Shown: in pieces, positions 37,072-46,277 of the stretch | Position numbering within the stretch: position 1 is the stretch's first letter | Layout of the letters: the number at the start of each line of letters is the position of its first letter | Source: Pararhodobacter zhoushanensis | Lineage (GTDB): Bacteria > Pseudomonadota > Alphaproteobacteria > Rhodobacterales > Rhodobacteraceae | Assembly: GCF_025949695.1 (NCBI RefSeq) | Contig: NZ_JAPDFL010000001.1 | Coordinates: 705,001-769,000 of the forward strand | Reading direction: 5' to 3' | Length of the DNA: 64,000 bases | Position numbers and translations under genes: made by a program | The notes under the pieces: generated by a model | Database searches by the model: none | Told to the model about the DNA's origin: nothing | What the model saw: the letters and a program-made list of their open reading frames with translations, nothing else

Positions 37072-38250
37072 ATGAAGAAACTCTTGCTCACTACCGCCCT
37101 TGTCGGCTTTGCCGGCACCGCGTTCGCTGACGATGTTCCGCTGGGCATCATCTTCGGCTTTACCGGCCCGCTGGAATCCATCACCCCGGCCATGGCGCAG
37201 AGCGCCGAGATGGCCGTGGCGGAAGTGAACGCCTCGGGCCTGTTCACGCTGGGCACGGTCACCACGGTACGCGGCGATGACGGGTGCATCGATCCGGGTC
37301 TGGCTGTTGCCACGGCCGAGCGTCTGGTGACCTCGGACCGCGTTGTCGGCATCGTCGGCGCTGACTGCTCGGGCGTGACCGGTGCGATCCTGCAGAACGT
37401 CGCGCGTCCGAATGGCGTTGTGATGATCTCGCCCTCGGCCACCTCGCCGGCGCTGTCGACGGCTGAAGATGACGGCCTGTTCTTCCGCACCGCGCCGTCG
37501 GATGCCCGTCAGGGTCAGGTTGTGGCCGACATTCTGGTCGACCGCGGCGTCAGCACCATCGCCATCACCTACACCAACAACGACTACGGCGCGGGTCTGG
37601 CTGATTCGATTCAGGCGGCTTTCACCGCTGCGGGCGGCACCGTCACGATGGTTGCCTCGCACGAAGACGGCAAGGCCGACTATTCGGCTGAAGTCGGCGC
37701 GCTGTCGGCTGCCGGGGGTGAAGTGCTGGTGGTTGCCGGTTACGTTGACCAGGGCGGTCGCGGCATCATCCGTTCGTCGCTGGATCTGGGCGCGTTCGAC
37801 ACGTTCGAGCTGGTTGACGGCATGATCGGCGACAGCCTGCTGGAAGCCATGGGCGACGAGCTGGAAGGCACCTTTGGCCAGCTGCCGGGCGCTGACAATC
37901 CGGGCACCGGCATGTTCCAGGATCTGGCCACCGCTGCGGGCTTCGACGGCTCGTCGGCTTTCGCACCGGAATCCTATGACGCCGCTGCGCTGATGCTGCT
38001 GGCGATGGCTGCGGCCAACTCGACCGCGTCGGCTGACTACAAAGACCACGTGATGGACGTCGCCAACGCCCCCGGCGAGCAGATCTTCCCGGGTCAGCTG
38101 GCCCAGGCGCTGGAGATCATCGCCGCAGGCGGTGACGTCGATTACGTCGGCGCTTCGGCGGTCGAGCTGATCGGTTCGGGTGAAAGCGCCGGTAACTACC
38201 GCGAGCTGGAAGTCCAGAACGGCGCGTTCGAGACCGTGCGCTTCCGCTGA
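37072..38250 (+). CDS. livJ: Branched-chain amino acid-type ABC transporter substrate-binding protein
   Basis: A 392-residue family-1 periplasmic binding protein with signal peptide MKKLLLTTALVGFAGTAFA. It has the type I fold segments DDVPLGIIFGFTGPLESITPAMAQSAEMAVAEVN and ISPSATSPALSTAEDDGLFFRTAPSD, then ITYTNNDYGAGLADSIQAAF. It is strongly expressed by codon appearance, with GAC/GTC/CTG-rich usage. The start at 37072 is preceded by AGGAAGGA. A terminator-like hairpin separates it from livG. The ligand may be leucine/isoleucine/valine or another amino or aromatic acid. Confidence 0.9.
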   Translation: MKKLLLTTALVGFAGTAFADDVPLGIIFGFTGPLESITPAMAQSAEMAVAEVNASGLFTLGTVTTVRGDDGCIDPGLAVATAERLVTSDRVVGIVGADCSGVTGAILQNVARPNGVVMISPSATSPALSTAEDDGLFFRTAPSDARQGQVVADILVDRGVSTIAITYTNNDYGAGLADSIQAAFTAAGGTVTMVASHEDGKADYSAEVGALSAAGGEVLVVAGYVDQGGRGIIRSSLDLGAFDTFELVDGMIGDSLLEAMGDELEGTFGQLPGADNPGTGMFQDLATAAGFDGSSAFAPESYDAAALMLLAMAAANSTASADYKDHVMDVANAPGEQIFPGQLAQALEIIAAGGDVDYVGASAVELIGSGESAGNYRELEVQNGAFETVRFR

Positions 38251-38274
38251 TGCAGAAGTTTGGCTGACAACAAG

Positions 38275-38308
38275 CAGCCCGGGACTGACGGTTCCGGGCT
38301 GTCTTTTT
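38275..38308 (+). terminator. Intrinsic terminator / attenuator between livJ and livG
   Basis: CAGCCCGG (38275-38282) pairs with CCGGGCTG (38294-38301), followed by TCTTTTT. It should end most transcripts after the binding-protein gene and let a fraction continue into the permease and ATPase genes. Confidence 0.8.
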
Positions 38309-38322
38309 GCAAGGATACGCGC

Positions 38323-39114
38323 ATGATCCGGGTCGAAGACCTGCACAAGCATTTTGGCGGCTTTCATGCCGTCGACGGCGCCAGTCTGACCATTGCCGAA
38401 GGCTCGATCACCGGATTGATCGGACCCAACGGCGCGGGCAAGACGACGCTTTTCAACGTCATCGCCGGCGTTCTCAAACCGACCTCGGGCACGGTGTCCA
38501 TGGCGGGTCAGGACATCACCGGACTGGAGCCGCACGAGCTATTCCACAAGGGATTGCTCAGGACGTTCCAGATCGCCCACGAGTTCGGCTCGATGACCGT
38601 CCGCGAGAATCTGATGATGGTTCCCCCGCGACAGGCTGGCGAAGGTCTGTTCGCCGCGTGGTTCCAACGCGGTGCCGTCCGGCTTGAGGATGAGGGAATC
38701 CGCCGCCGCGCCGATGAGGTGCTCGACTTCCTGACCATCTCGCATATCGCGGATGAGAAGGCGGGCAACATCTCGGGCGGGCAAAAAAAGCTGCTCGAAC
38801 TGGGCCGCACGATGATGACCGACGCCAAGATCGTCTTTCTGGACGAGGTCGGCGCGGGCGTGAACCGGACACTGCTCAACACCATCGCCGACGCCATCGT
38901 CCGCCTGAACCAAGAGCGTGGCTATACCTTTGTCGTCATCGAGCACGACATGGATTTCATCGGCCGCATCTGCAACCCGGTGATCTGCATGGCCGAGGGC
39001 AAGGTGCTGGCCGAGGGCACGCTGGACGAGATCAAGGCGAATGAGCACGTGATCGAGGCCTATCTGGGCACCGGCCTGAAAAACAAGGTCAAGGCGGAGG
39101 TCGGTCATGTCTGA
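38323..39114 (+). CDS. livG: Branched-chain amino acid-type ABC transporter ATPase LivG
   Basis: A 263-residue ABC ATPase. It has Walker A GPNGAGKTT, signature ISGGQKKLLELGRTMM, Walker B KIVFLDEVGAGVN and the H-loop FVVIEHDMDFI. The Glu in LDEVGAGVN and the end segment VLAEGTLDEIKANEHVIEAYLG are LivG-like. The start at 38323 has AAGGA upstream; the frame from 38260 is not preferred. It overlaps livF by eight bases. Confidence 0.92.
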   Translation: MIRVEDLHKHFGGFHAVDGASLTIAEGSITGLIGPNGAGKTTLFNVIAGVLKPTSGTVSMAGQDITGLEPHELFHKGLLRTFQIAHEFGSMTVRENLMMVPPRQAGEGLFAAWFQRGAVRLEDEGIRRRADEVLDFLTISHIADEKAGNISGGQKKLLELGRTMMTDAKIVFLDEVGAGVNRTLLNTIADAIVRLNQERGYTFVVIEHDMDFIGRICNPVICMAEGKVLAEGTLDEIKANEHVIEAYLGTGLKNKVKAEVGHV

Positions 39115-40195
39115 ACATCCCGTGACACCAGATCCCGACGCCGTGCTGATCGGCGAGGCGATGACCGGCGGTTATGGTGCCGCCGACATTCTGCACGATT
39201 GCACCATCGCCGTGGACAAGGGCCAGATCGCCGTCATCGTCGGCCCTAACGGGGCAGGCAAATCGACGGCGATGAAGGCCGTCTTTGGTATGCTGAACCT
39301 GCGCAAGGGGCAGGTGCGGCTGAACGGTGAGGACATCACCACCCTGTCGCCGCAGGACCGTGTGGCCAAGGGCATGGGCTTTGTGCCGCAGACGCGCAAC
39401 ATCTTCCCGTCGATGACGGTGCAGGAAAACCTTGAGATGGGCGCCTTCATCCGCGGTGACGATTACCGCGAGACGATGGAGCAGATCTACCACCTGTTCC
39501 CCATCCTGCGCGACAAACGCCATCAGGCGGCGGGCGAGCTGTCAGGCGGTCAGCGCCAGCAGGTCGCCGTGGGTCGCGCGCTGATGACCAAGCCGTCGGT
39601 CCTGATGCTGGACGAGCCGACGGCGGGCGTATCGCCCATCGTGATGGATGAGCTGTTCGACCGGATCATCGAGATCGCCCGCACCGGGATTTCCATCCTG
39701 ATGGTCGAGCAAAACGCCCGGCAAGCGCTGGAGATCGCGCATAAGGGCTACGTTCTGGTACAGGGTGCGAACCGCTTCACCGACACCGGGCAGGCGCTGC
39801 TGGCCGACCCCGAGGTCCGCCGCAGCTTTCTGGGGGTAGAGATGCGTTTTCTGCTTCCGCTTCTTCTCGCCGCCTCGCCTGCCCTTGCCGAAGGTCAGCG
39901 CGATGCTTTCACTTGCGACGCCCTGATGACCTGTATCGTGAACCAACCCTGCACCGACGGGGGAGAGGGCTTTGGTCTGGCCTTCCTCGGCGGCGGGCTG
40001 GAAATCGAGATGGGCGGCACAGTCATTCAGCCCGTCTATGACGGCACCCTGCAGATCGCCGCCTGGGAACGGGGCACCGGCTTTTATCAGCTGCGCCTGA
40101 CGGGCGATGGCGGAGGCCTGCTCACGCTGTCCATGGCCAATGGTGCCTCGTTCGAGGAAACAACCGTCCTCTGGCTGCACTGTTCGCCGCAATGA
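39107..40195 (+). CDS. livF: Branched-chain amino acid-type ABC transporter ATPase LivF, fused in frame to a signal-peptide protein
   Basis: A 362-residue frame. Residues 1-245 are a complete LivF ATPase: Walker A GPNGAGKST, signature LSGGQRQQVAVGRALM, Walker B VLMLDEPTAGVSP and the end DPEVRRSFLG. LivF proteins normally stop there. Here the frame continues through VEMRFLLPLLLAASPALA, which looks like a signal peptide, into ~100 further residues. The junction falls on a G5 run (39832-39836); four or seven G would create a stop right after the ATPase. I think the tail is a separate gene and the fusion is probably an indel artefact. A real fusion would place a secreted domain on a cytoplasmic ATPase. 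Confidence 0.75.
   Translation: MSEHPVTPDPDAVLIGEAMTGGYGAADILHDCTIAVDKGQIAVIVGPNGAGKSTAMKAVFGMLNLRKGQVRLNGEDITTLSPQDRVAKGMGFVPQTRNIFPSMTVQENLEMGAFIRGDDYRETMEQIYHLFPILRDKRHQAAGELSGGQRQQVAVGRALMTKPSVLMLDEPTAGVSPIVMDELFDRIIEIARTGISILMVEQNARQALEIAHKGYVLVQGANRFTDTGQALLADPEVRRSFLGVEMRFLLPLLLAASPALAEGQRDAFTCDALMTCIVNQPCTDGGEGFGLAFLGGGLEIEMGGTVIQPVYDGTLQIAAWERGTGFYQLRLTGDGGGLLTLSMANGASFEETTVLWLHCSPQ
39842..40195 (+). CDS. Small putative exported protein, possibly independent of livF
   Basis: If translated from the internal ATG at 39842 this gives a 117-residue protein. It has a signal peptide (MRFLLPLLLAASPALA) and a mature domain with cysteines (FTCDALMTCIVNQPC, LHC). GGGGGTAGAG upstream could be its ribosome-binding site. 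The domain has beta-strand-like alternation (LEIEMGGTVIQPVYDGTLQIAAW) and no function I recognise. It overlaps the livF frame entry and is listed separately because the fused product is unlikely. Confidence 0.5.
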   Translation: MRFLLPLLLAASPALAEGQRDAFTCDALMTCIVNQPCTDGGEGFGLAFLGGGLEIEMGGTVIQPVYDGTLQIAAWERGTGFYQLRLTGDGGGLLTLSMANGASFEETTVLWLHCSPQ

Positions 40196-40226
40196 CCTCA
40201 GGTCCGCTGTCTGGAAAGGCTCCTGT

Positions 40227-41237
40227 ATGGAAATCCTGAATGCTTTGGTCTTGCTGGCCAACTTCGTTCTGATCCCCGCCATCTCGTATGGCAGCCAACT
40301 GGCGCTGGGCGCGCTGGGCATCACGCTGATCTACGGCATCCTGCGCTTCTCGCATTTCGCCCATGGCGATGTGATGGCCTTTGGCACGATGCTGGTGATC
40401 CTTGTCACCTGGGCGCTGCAATCGGCGGGTGTGTCGATTGATCCGCTGCCCACCGCGCTGCTGGCCTTGCCGATTGGCATCATCGGTACCGCTATCCTGC
40501 TTCTGGGCACCGACCGCGTTGTCTACCGGTTTTACCGAAAAGTACGGGCCGCGCCGATTGTGGTGGTGATGGCCTCGCTGGGGGTGATGTTCGTGGTCAA
40601 CGGGCTGGTGCGCTTTATCATCGGGCCGAACGACCAGAACTTTGCCGATGGCGCGCGCTTTCTGTTCACCGTGCGCGAGTTCCGCGACTACACCGGCCTC
40701 GATGAGGGGATGGGCATCCGCTATTCGCAGATGATCACGGTAGCGATCACGGCGCTGGTGGTGGCGCTGTTGTTCTGGTTCCTGAACCGCACGCGCACCG
40801 GCAAATCCATGCGCGCGTATTCGGATAACGAGGATCTGGCGCTGCTCTCGGGCATCAACCCCGAGCGGGTGGTGACGGTGACATGGCTGGTCGTCGCGGT
40901 GTTGGTGACGGTGGCGGGCACGCTCTATGGTCTGGACAAGAGCTTCAAGCCCTTCACCTATTTCCAGCTGCTGCTGCCGATGTTTGCCGCCGCTATTCTG
41001 GGGGGGCTGGGCAATCCGCTGGGCGCACTGGCCGGAGCCTTTGTCATCGCGCTGTCCGAGGTCGGCGTGACCTATGCGTTCCGCAAGTTCTTCCAGTACC
41101 TGCTGCCCGAAAGCATGGAGCCCAGTTCGTTGCTGCAGCTCCTGTCGACCGATTATAAATTCGCGGTGTCCTTCGTGCTTCTGGTGCTGGTGCTGCTGTT
41201 CCGCCCGACCGGGCTCTTCAAGGGGCAATCCGTATGA
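40227..41237 (+). CDS. livH: Branched-chain amino acid-type ABC transporter permease LivH
   Basis: A 336-residue membrane protein with eight or so helices. The LivH pattern ALGALGITLIYGILRFSHFAHGDVMAFG is near the N-terminus. MRAYSDNEDLALLSGINPERVVTVTWLV is the cytoplasmic coupling loop, and AAAILGGLGNPLGALAGAFVIALSE is near the end. The start at 40227 was chosen because homology begins at MEILNALVLLANF. It overlaps livM by four bases. Confidence 0.93.
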   Translation: MEILNALVLLANFVLIPAISYGSQLALGALGITLIYGILRFSHFAHGDVMAFGTMLVILVTWALQSAGVSIDPLPTALLALPIGIIGTAILLLGTDRVVYRFYRKVRAAPIVVVMASLGVMFVVNGLVRFIIGPNDQNFADGARFLFTVREFRDYTGLDEGMGIRYSQMITVAITALVVALLFWFLNRTRTGKSMRAYSDNEDLALLSGINPERVVTVTWLVVAVLVTVAGTLYGLDKSFKPFTYFQLLLPMFAAAILGGLGNPLGALAGAFVIALSEVGVTYAFRKFFQYLLPESMEPSSLLQLLSTDYKFAVSFVLLVLVLLFRPTGLFKGQSV

Positions 41238-42537
41238 CCATTCGCAACCTTTCCTATTTCGCGATCATGGCGGTCCTGCTGGTGCTGGTCGGCTGGCTGC
41301 AAAGCTGGTCCGTGGCGATGGGGCTGGTCAACATGTGCCTGATCTCGGCGATCATGGCGTTGGGGGTGAACATCCAGTGGGGCTATGCCGGGCTGTTCTC
41401 GGTCGGCACCATGGGCTTTGTCGCGCTGGGCGGACTGGGCGTCGTGCTGACCTCGATGCCGCCGGTGCATGACGCCTGGTCGGCGGGGGCGTTGGCGTTC
41501 TGGCCGGGCTTGCCGTCGGCGTGCTGGCCATCATCGCAGCGGTGCAGGTCTACCGCCGGATGCAAAAGGGCTGGCTGCGCGCCGCCGTTCTGCTGGTGGT
41601 GATCGTCGGCGGGTTCTTTGCCTTCCGCGCGGTAATGGACCCGGCTGTCGATGCCATCGAGGGCACCAACACCGCCGTCGCCGGCTATCTGGGCGGCGCG
41701 GGAATGCCGGTGATCCTGTCATGGCTGGTCGGCGGTCTGCTGGCCGCCGGGGCCGCCTGGGTGATCGGCAAGGTCAGTCTGGGGCTGCGCTCGGACTATC
41801 TGGCCATCGCGACGCTGGGCATCGCCGAAACGATCATCGCGGTGATCAAGAACGAGGACTGGCTGTCGCGCGGGGTGCGCAACGTCAACGGGCTGCCGCG
41901 CCCGCTGGTCGTGCCCTACGAGGTCAATCTGCAATCCAACCCCGAGTTCATCGCCTGGGCGCAATACTTCGGCTTTGACGCGGTCGAGGCGTCGTCGCTC
42001 TTCGTCAAGCTGTGCTACGCGCTGCTTTTCGTGGTCGTACTGGCGATCATCATGTGGCTGTCCGAGCGGGCGTGGAACTCGCCCTGGGGCCGCATGATGC
42101 GCGCCATCCGCGACAACGAAACCGCCGCGCGGGCGATGGGCAAGGATGTCACCAAGCGCCATCTTCAGGTGTTCATTCTGGGCTCGGCGGTGTGCGGCAT
42201 TGCCGGGGCGATGCTGACCACACTGGACGGGCTGTTCACGCCGGGCACCTACCAGCCGCTGCGCTTTACCTTCCTGATCTGGGTGATGGTAATCGTCGGC
42301 GGATCGGGCAACAACTGGGGCGCGGTGCTGGGCGGGTTCCTGATCTGGTTCCTATGGGTCGAGGTCGAGCCGATCGGCCTGTGGCTGATCCAGACACTGA
42401 CCGATACGATGCCCGCCGACAGCGGCATCCGCGCGCATCTGCTGGAGAGCGCGGCCCATATGCGGCTGATGACGATGGGTATCATTCTGCTTCTAGTGCT
42501 CAGGTTCGCGCCCCGCGGGTTGATCCCTGAGAAGTAG
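41234..42537 (+). pseudogene. livM: Branched-chain amino acid-type ABC transporter permease LivM, one frameshift
   Basis: The first frame (41234 on) encodes MTIRNLSYFAIMAVLLVLVGWLQ to MPPVHDAWSAG. The second frame (to 42537) encodes LAIIAAVQVYRRM to the C-terminus RFAPRGLIPEK. The second part has the LivM core LRSDYLAIATLGIAETI and MMRAIRDNETAARAMGKDVTKRHLQVF. One added G in the G5 run at 41485-41489 joins them as WSAGGVGVLAGLAVGVLAII and yields a normal 434-residue protein. Both halves are fully conserved, so this is probably a base-call error. A terminator follows. Confidence 0.85.
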
Positions 42538-42543
42538 CCACTG

Positions 42544-42574
42544 AAAACCCCCGGCCCGAAAGCCGGGGGTTTTT
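42544..42574 (+). terminator. Intrinsic terminator of the liv-type operon
   Basis: CCCCCGGC (42548-42555) pairs with GCCGGGGG (42562-42569), with AAAA on the 5' side and TTTTT on the 3' side. It begins 7 bp after the livM stop. The remaining 147 bp to the convergent TRAP permease hold no recognisable feature. Confidence 0.88.
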
Positions 42575-42721
42575 CGTTGCGGCGCGTCCCGCTGTTGCCG
42601 CTCTGGCACTTGGCCCCGCAATCCCCACCGATCAAATGAAAGACGCGGCCAGCACCGAGGCTGACCGCGTCAAACAGGGCGAGGGCCGCACCATGGCCGA
42701 TGTCCGTGGTGCGCGCCGCGC

Positions 42722-45067
42722 TTAGGCCGCGACGGCCCTCGTCCGTTTCGTCTTGACCTGATGCCAGCCCAGAAGGACCACGCTCAGCGCCACGGCGGGC
42801 AGTTGCAGCGTCAGATCCCCCGACAGCACCAGCAGCGACAGCGCCAGCCGCAGCGCGATCTCCCATTTGGGCAGGCGCGTCTGGTCATACCGCGCCAGCG
42901 CACTGGCCAGCAGGTAAAGCGTCAGGCCCAGCCGCGTCAGCAACCACAGCAACGGCAGCAAGTGGAATTCGCCATCATAGCCGGTCAGGAATCGCTGGCC
43001 GCTGGTGGCGAAGTCGGGGCTGATCACCGCCGCCTGCACCAGCAGGATCTCAGGGTTGAAGGCAAAGACGAAGGGGATCACGAACATCACGATCCCCGAC
43101 CGCACCGCCGAGAACGAGGTCATCACCGGGTCCGATTTGGCGATGGTCGAGGCGGCATAGGATGCCACGGCCACAGGCGGGGTGATCGCGCTGACACAGG
43201 CGAAGTAGAAGATGAACATATGCGCGGTGAAATGCGCCAATCCCAGCCCCACCAGCAACGGCCCCATCAACAGCGCCGCGTTCACATAGGCCGGCACCGC
43301 TGGCATCCCCATGCCGAACAGGATCGCCAGCACCATCGTCACGCCCAAGGCGATGAACTGGAACGCCAGCGGCGCACCGTCGCCGATATTCAGCGCCCTG
43401 AGCCAGCCGAGGATATCCAGCGCAATGAAGCTGGGCAGCGCGGTCAGGTTCAGCGCGATGTCGATCACCGAGACGGCAAGGAACATCAGATACAACCCGG
43501 CCGAGGTGATCCCGGCATCCGACAGCGCATCCAGCAACTTGGCCGGTCGTTTGCGGAAGGCGGGCTCGATGAACAGCATCCCCATCAGCGTGACCGCCGC
43601 CCACCAGCCGACGCTCCCGGCATCGCCCAGCGTGTTCTGGATCAGTTGCATGATCCACGGCAGGTTCTCGGCCCGGCAGCCGGTGGCGGTCTGGATGATG
43701 TCAGCACCCAGCAGGCGGCTGATCGGGTCGCAGCCGATGGCATCCTTGGGCACCAGCAGCAGCACGATGATGATCGCCAGCGGCAGGAAGATCTGGCTCA
43801 GCAGCAGACCGTCGCGGCGGGTCAGGCGCAGCTCGGGCGGGACTTCGCCAACGGCCTCGATGCCCTGCTTGCGCGACTGGAACATGACCGACAGGAACAT
43901 GCAGATGAAATACGCCACCGCCGGGATCGCGGCGGCAATTGCCACGTCGCGGTAGGGCACGCCGGTCATCGCGGCCAGAATGAAGGCGGCGATGCCCATG
44001 ATCGGTGGCATGACCTGCCCGCCGGACGAGGCCGCAGCCTCGATCCCCGCGGAATAGGTGCGCGAGAAGCCGCTTTTCACCATCATCGGAATGGTGATCG
44101 TGCCGGTGCCCAGCACGTTCACCACCGGCGTGCCGGTGGTGGTGCCGAACAGCGCCGACGCAACGATTGCGGCATGAGCCGAACCACCGCGCAGACGGCG
44201 GGTGGACACCACCGCCAGCTTGATCAGCGTGCGCCCGCCTGCCGAGACCGACAGCAGCGACCCCAGAACGATATAGGGGAACACGGTATTGAGCATGATG
44301 TGCAGGAACTGACCCAACAGGCCCGAGCCCTGATTGACCAGCAGATCCTGCACCCGGTAGCGCCCGTCCGCCAGACTTCGCGGCTCACCCCCTAGGGCAG
44401 TGATGAAATAGCGGTTCATGCCGTCCGAGCCGAAGGCGTACCAGATCAGCACCGTCGCGATGGCATAGGCGGCCAGCGCAATCGAGACCATGACCAGCGA
44501 AAAGCCCCAGACCTGCGTGTTATAGGCCAGAAAGATCACCACCGCCCCGCCGACGATCAGCGTCAGCCACGGGCCGGTCGTGGCCATACAACGCGGGTTG
44601 TCGATGCTGGTCGGCGCGGGCAGACCCATCATCTGCGCCAGCTCACGCTCGGCGGTCAGCGTCCGCTCGATCAGCGCCGCGCGTTCGCCGGTGATCACGT
44701 CGATCAGGCAGACGGCCTCGTTCTCGATCAGATAGGTCGCGGCGATGCCGACAGCCGCCACCACCAGCGCCACGTCCAGCGCCAGCCCGAGACGGCGCTT
44801 GGCGGGGCTGACCTCGCTCCATTTGCGGGCGACCGAATGCCAGATGGCGACAATGATCATCATCCACGCAAAGGCGATGGGGTAGTAATATTCATACGGG
44901 AACCGGCGCACATTCAGGCTGTCCCAGCCGGTCAGATCACGCCAGAACTGGTCCCAGCCCGGTATGGACGGGGTCGAATTGATCATCCCGACGACCACGA
45001 ACAGCAGGGCCATGAGATAAACGACCCGGCGCAAGGCGGGCCGGATGACAGGGGGTTCGGTTTCCAT
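42722..45067 (-). CDS. TRAP transporter permease, fused small and large subunits (TAXI system 2)
   Basis: A 781-residue inner-membrane protein of the fused TRAP type. The N-terminal ~200 residues hold the small-subunit-like helices with a charged insertion (VCLIDVITGERAALIERTLTAERELAQMMGLP). The large subunit has GGSAHAAIVASALFGTTTGTPVVNVLGTGTITIPMMVKSGF, EAAASSGGQVMPPIMGIAAFILA and GMGMPAVPAYVNAALLMGPLLVG. It probably works with the TAXI protein encoded just upstream, separated by a hairpin. Its location beside ring-cleavage and CoA genes suggests uptake of an aromatic or tricarboxylate substrate. Confidence 0.9.
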   Translation of the reverse strand: METEPPVIRPALRRVVYLMALLFVVVGMINSTPSIPGWDQFWRDLTGWDSLNVRRFPYEYYYPIAFAWMMIIVAIWHSVARKWSEVSPAKRRLGLALDVALVVAAVGIAATYLIENEAVCLIDVITGERAALIERTLTAERELAQMMGLPAPTSIDNPRCMATTGPWLTLIVGGAVVIFLAYNTQVWGFSLVMVSIALAAYAIATVLIWYAFGSDGMNRYFITALGGEPRSLADGRYRVQDLLVNQGSGLLGQFLHIMLNTVFPYIVLGSLLSVSAGGRTLIKLAVVSTRRLRGGSAHAAIVASALFGTTTGTPVVNVLGTGTITIPMMVKSGFSRTYSAGIEAAASSGGQVMPPIMGIAAFILAAMTGVPYRDVAIAAAIPAVAYFICMFLSVMFQSRKQGIEAVGEVPPELRLTRRDGLLLSQIFLPLAIIIVLLLVPKDAIGCDPISRLLGADIIQTATGCRAENLPWIMQLIQNTLGDAGSVGWWAAVTLMGMLFIEPAFRKRPAKLLDALSDAGITSAGLYLMFLAVSVIDIALNLTALPSFIALDILGWLRALNIGDGAPLAFQFIALGVTMVLAILFGMGMPAVPAYVNAALLMGPLLVGLGLAHFTAHMFIFYFACVSAITPPVAVASYAASTIAKSDPVMTSFSAVRSGIVMFVIPFVFAFNPEILLVQAAVISPDFATSGQRFLTGYDGEFHLLPLLWLLTRLGLTLYLLASALARYDQTRLPKWEIALRLALSLLVLSGDLTLQLPAVALSVVLLGWHQVKTKRTRAVAA

Positions 45068-45090
45068 AACTCGCTCGCATCAGGGCGATG

Positions 45091-45112
45091 GGGCCCGCCG
45101 GATGGCGGGCCC
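45091..45112 (-). promoter_or_regulatory. Intercistronic hairpin between TAXI binding protein and permease
   Basis: A perfect 9-bp stem GGGCCCGCC / GGCGGGCCC with a GGAT loop lies in the 53-bp gap between the two TRAP genes. The same arrangement is seen at 9842-9866. Confidence 0.6.
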
Positions 45113-45120
45113 GGTTGGTG

Positions 45121-46164
45121 TTACTGCGCGCACTCGGGCACAGTGTAACCCGCTTCTTCCCACGCGCGTACGGCACCGGGGTGATAGGTTACCGGGTTCA
45201 GCCCGCACATGCCCGAGGCAACCGGATCGAGGTTCTCGAACCCGACGTTGCGGGCATAGAGCGCCTTTTCGTAGATATCGCTCAGCGTTTCGATATGCGC
45301 GCGGGTCAGCTGGTAGGCCAGCTCTTCGCTCATCGACTCGTTCACGCAATTGCCGCCGACCGAACCCCGGGTGCGGAACAGGCCATCTTCGGACACGATG
45401 GTCGCATTCTCACCCAGCGCGGCCATTTGTTCGGCAGTCAGGATGAACGGCGCCGAACCGGGCGAGGTCAGCAGACGCTGCATGCTCTCGCTTTCAAACT
45501 GCGCGACCGGGATCGAGTAGAAGTTCATCCGCCCGGCCGACAGCGCCTGAAGCGGGCGGTCCGAGGGGATGTATTCCGGCAGCAACGCCACATCGACCGA
45601 GCCTTCGGTGATCGTGGTGGCCATCTGCGACCAGTCGCTTTCAACAGCGGTGAATCCGGCACCGGCCTCGAGCCCGGTCATCACCTGAATCGTCGAGCGG
45701 GCTTCGCTGGTGGCGGCACCCCGGGGCGGGCCGTCCAGCACGCGGCGGCCAGCCAGATCGTCCCAGCCGGTCACGCCCGCGCTTTCATAGCCGTAAAGCA
45801 CGTAAGCGCCGAACGAATACGGGTAGAGCACGCGCAGCGAGCCTGCCAATTCCGCGCCCCGCTCGGCGCCCAGATCGGCAAAGGGGCCAACCCCGCGCGA
45901 CATCAGGAAGGGAATGATGAACGGGCAGATGCCGATATCGGTGCGCCCTTCGGCGACGGCCAGCGTCGCATTCGCGCCGGTCTGGCCCAGCGTGATCTGG
46001 ATGTCGGCGATGCCGCGCTGCGAGGCGACCTCGGCCAGATGCGCGACGGTCAGATGGACCGCGACGCCGGGCGTCGAGGTCATCGCGGTCAGGTTCTCTT
46101 GCGCCGCGGCGCCGGTCGCGAAAGCGCCCAGCCCAAAGGCTGCAAGCGTGGCTAATGTCTTCAT
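45121..46164 (-). CDS. TAXI-family TRAP transporter solute-binding protein (system 2)
   Basis: A 347-residue exported protein with signal peptide MKTLATLAAFGLGAFATGAAAQ. TAXI-family segments include LTVAHLAEVASQRGIADIQITLGQ, GRTDIGICPFIIPFLMSRGV and the end CGLNPVTYHPGAVRAWEEAGYTVPECAQ, though the N-terminal TAGTGG motif of classical members is absent, so it is a divergent member. The start at 46164 fits homology and a GGAGGA upstream. It lies downstream of a terminator that ends the MBL/CoA-transferase operon, so it has its own promoter. Confidence 0.85.
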   Translation of the reverse strand: MKTLATLAAFGLGAFATGAAAQENLTAMTSTPGVAVHLTVAHLAEVASQRGIADIQITLGQTGANATLAVAEGRTDIGICPFIIPFLMSRGVGPFADLGAERGAELAGSLRVLYPYSFGAYVLYGYESAGVTGWDDLAGRRVLDGPPRGAATSEARSTIQVMTGLEAGAGFTAVESDWSQMATTITEGSVDVALLPEYIPSDRPLQALSAGRMNFYSIPVAQFESESMQRLLTSPGSAPFILTAEQMAALGENATIVSEDGLFRTRGSVGGNCVNESMSEELAYQLTRAHIETLSDIYEKALYARNVGFENLDPVASGMCGLNPVTYHPGAVRAWEEAGYTVPECAQ

Positions 46165-46234
46165 GGTGTCCTCCCATTGGTGGTTATCGGCAGCGGGGTC
46201 GGGGTCTGTTGCCCGCCTTCGCTGCCGTCGAACG

Positions 46235-46269
46235 AAAACGACCCGGCGCACCTCCTCGCGCGCCGGGTC
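46235..46269 (-). terminator. Intrinsic terminator after the MBL hydrolase gene
   Basis: On the minus strand GACCCGGCGC pairs with GCGCCGGGTC (10-bp stem, 46240-46269) and is followed by GTTTTCGTT. It ends the lyase/CoA-transferase/hydrolase operon. Confidence 0.82.
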
Positions 46270-46277
46270 TGTGGTTG

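Noticed and set aside
38790..38796. A7 run in livG as a possible frameshift or slippage site
   Set aside because: The reading frame through GGQKKLLEL is intact and matches the family.
42575..42721. Possible small gene or RNA between livM terminator and TRAP permease
   Set aside because: No start/ribosome-binding site pair and no structured RNA pattern beyond the terminator.
42761..44395. 544-residue plus-strand frame opposite the TRAP permease
   Set aside because: Extremely His/Arg/Gln-rich, no hydrophobic or domain pattern; the minus strand encodes a full permease.
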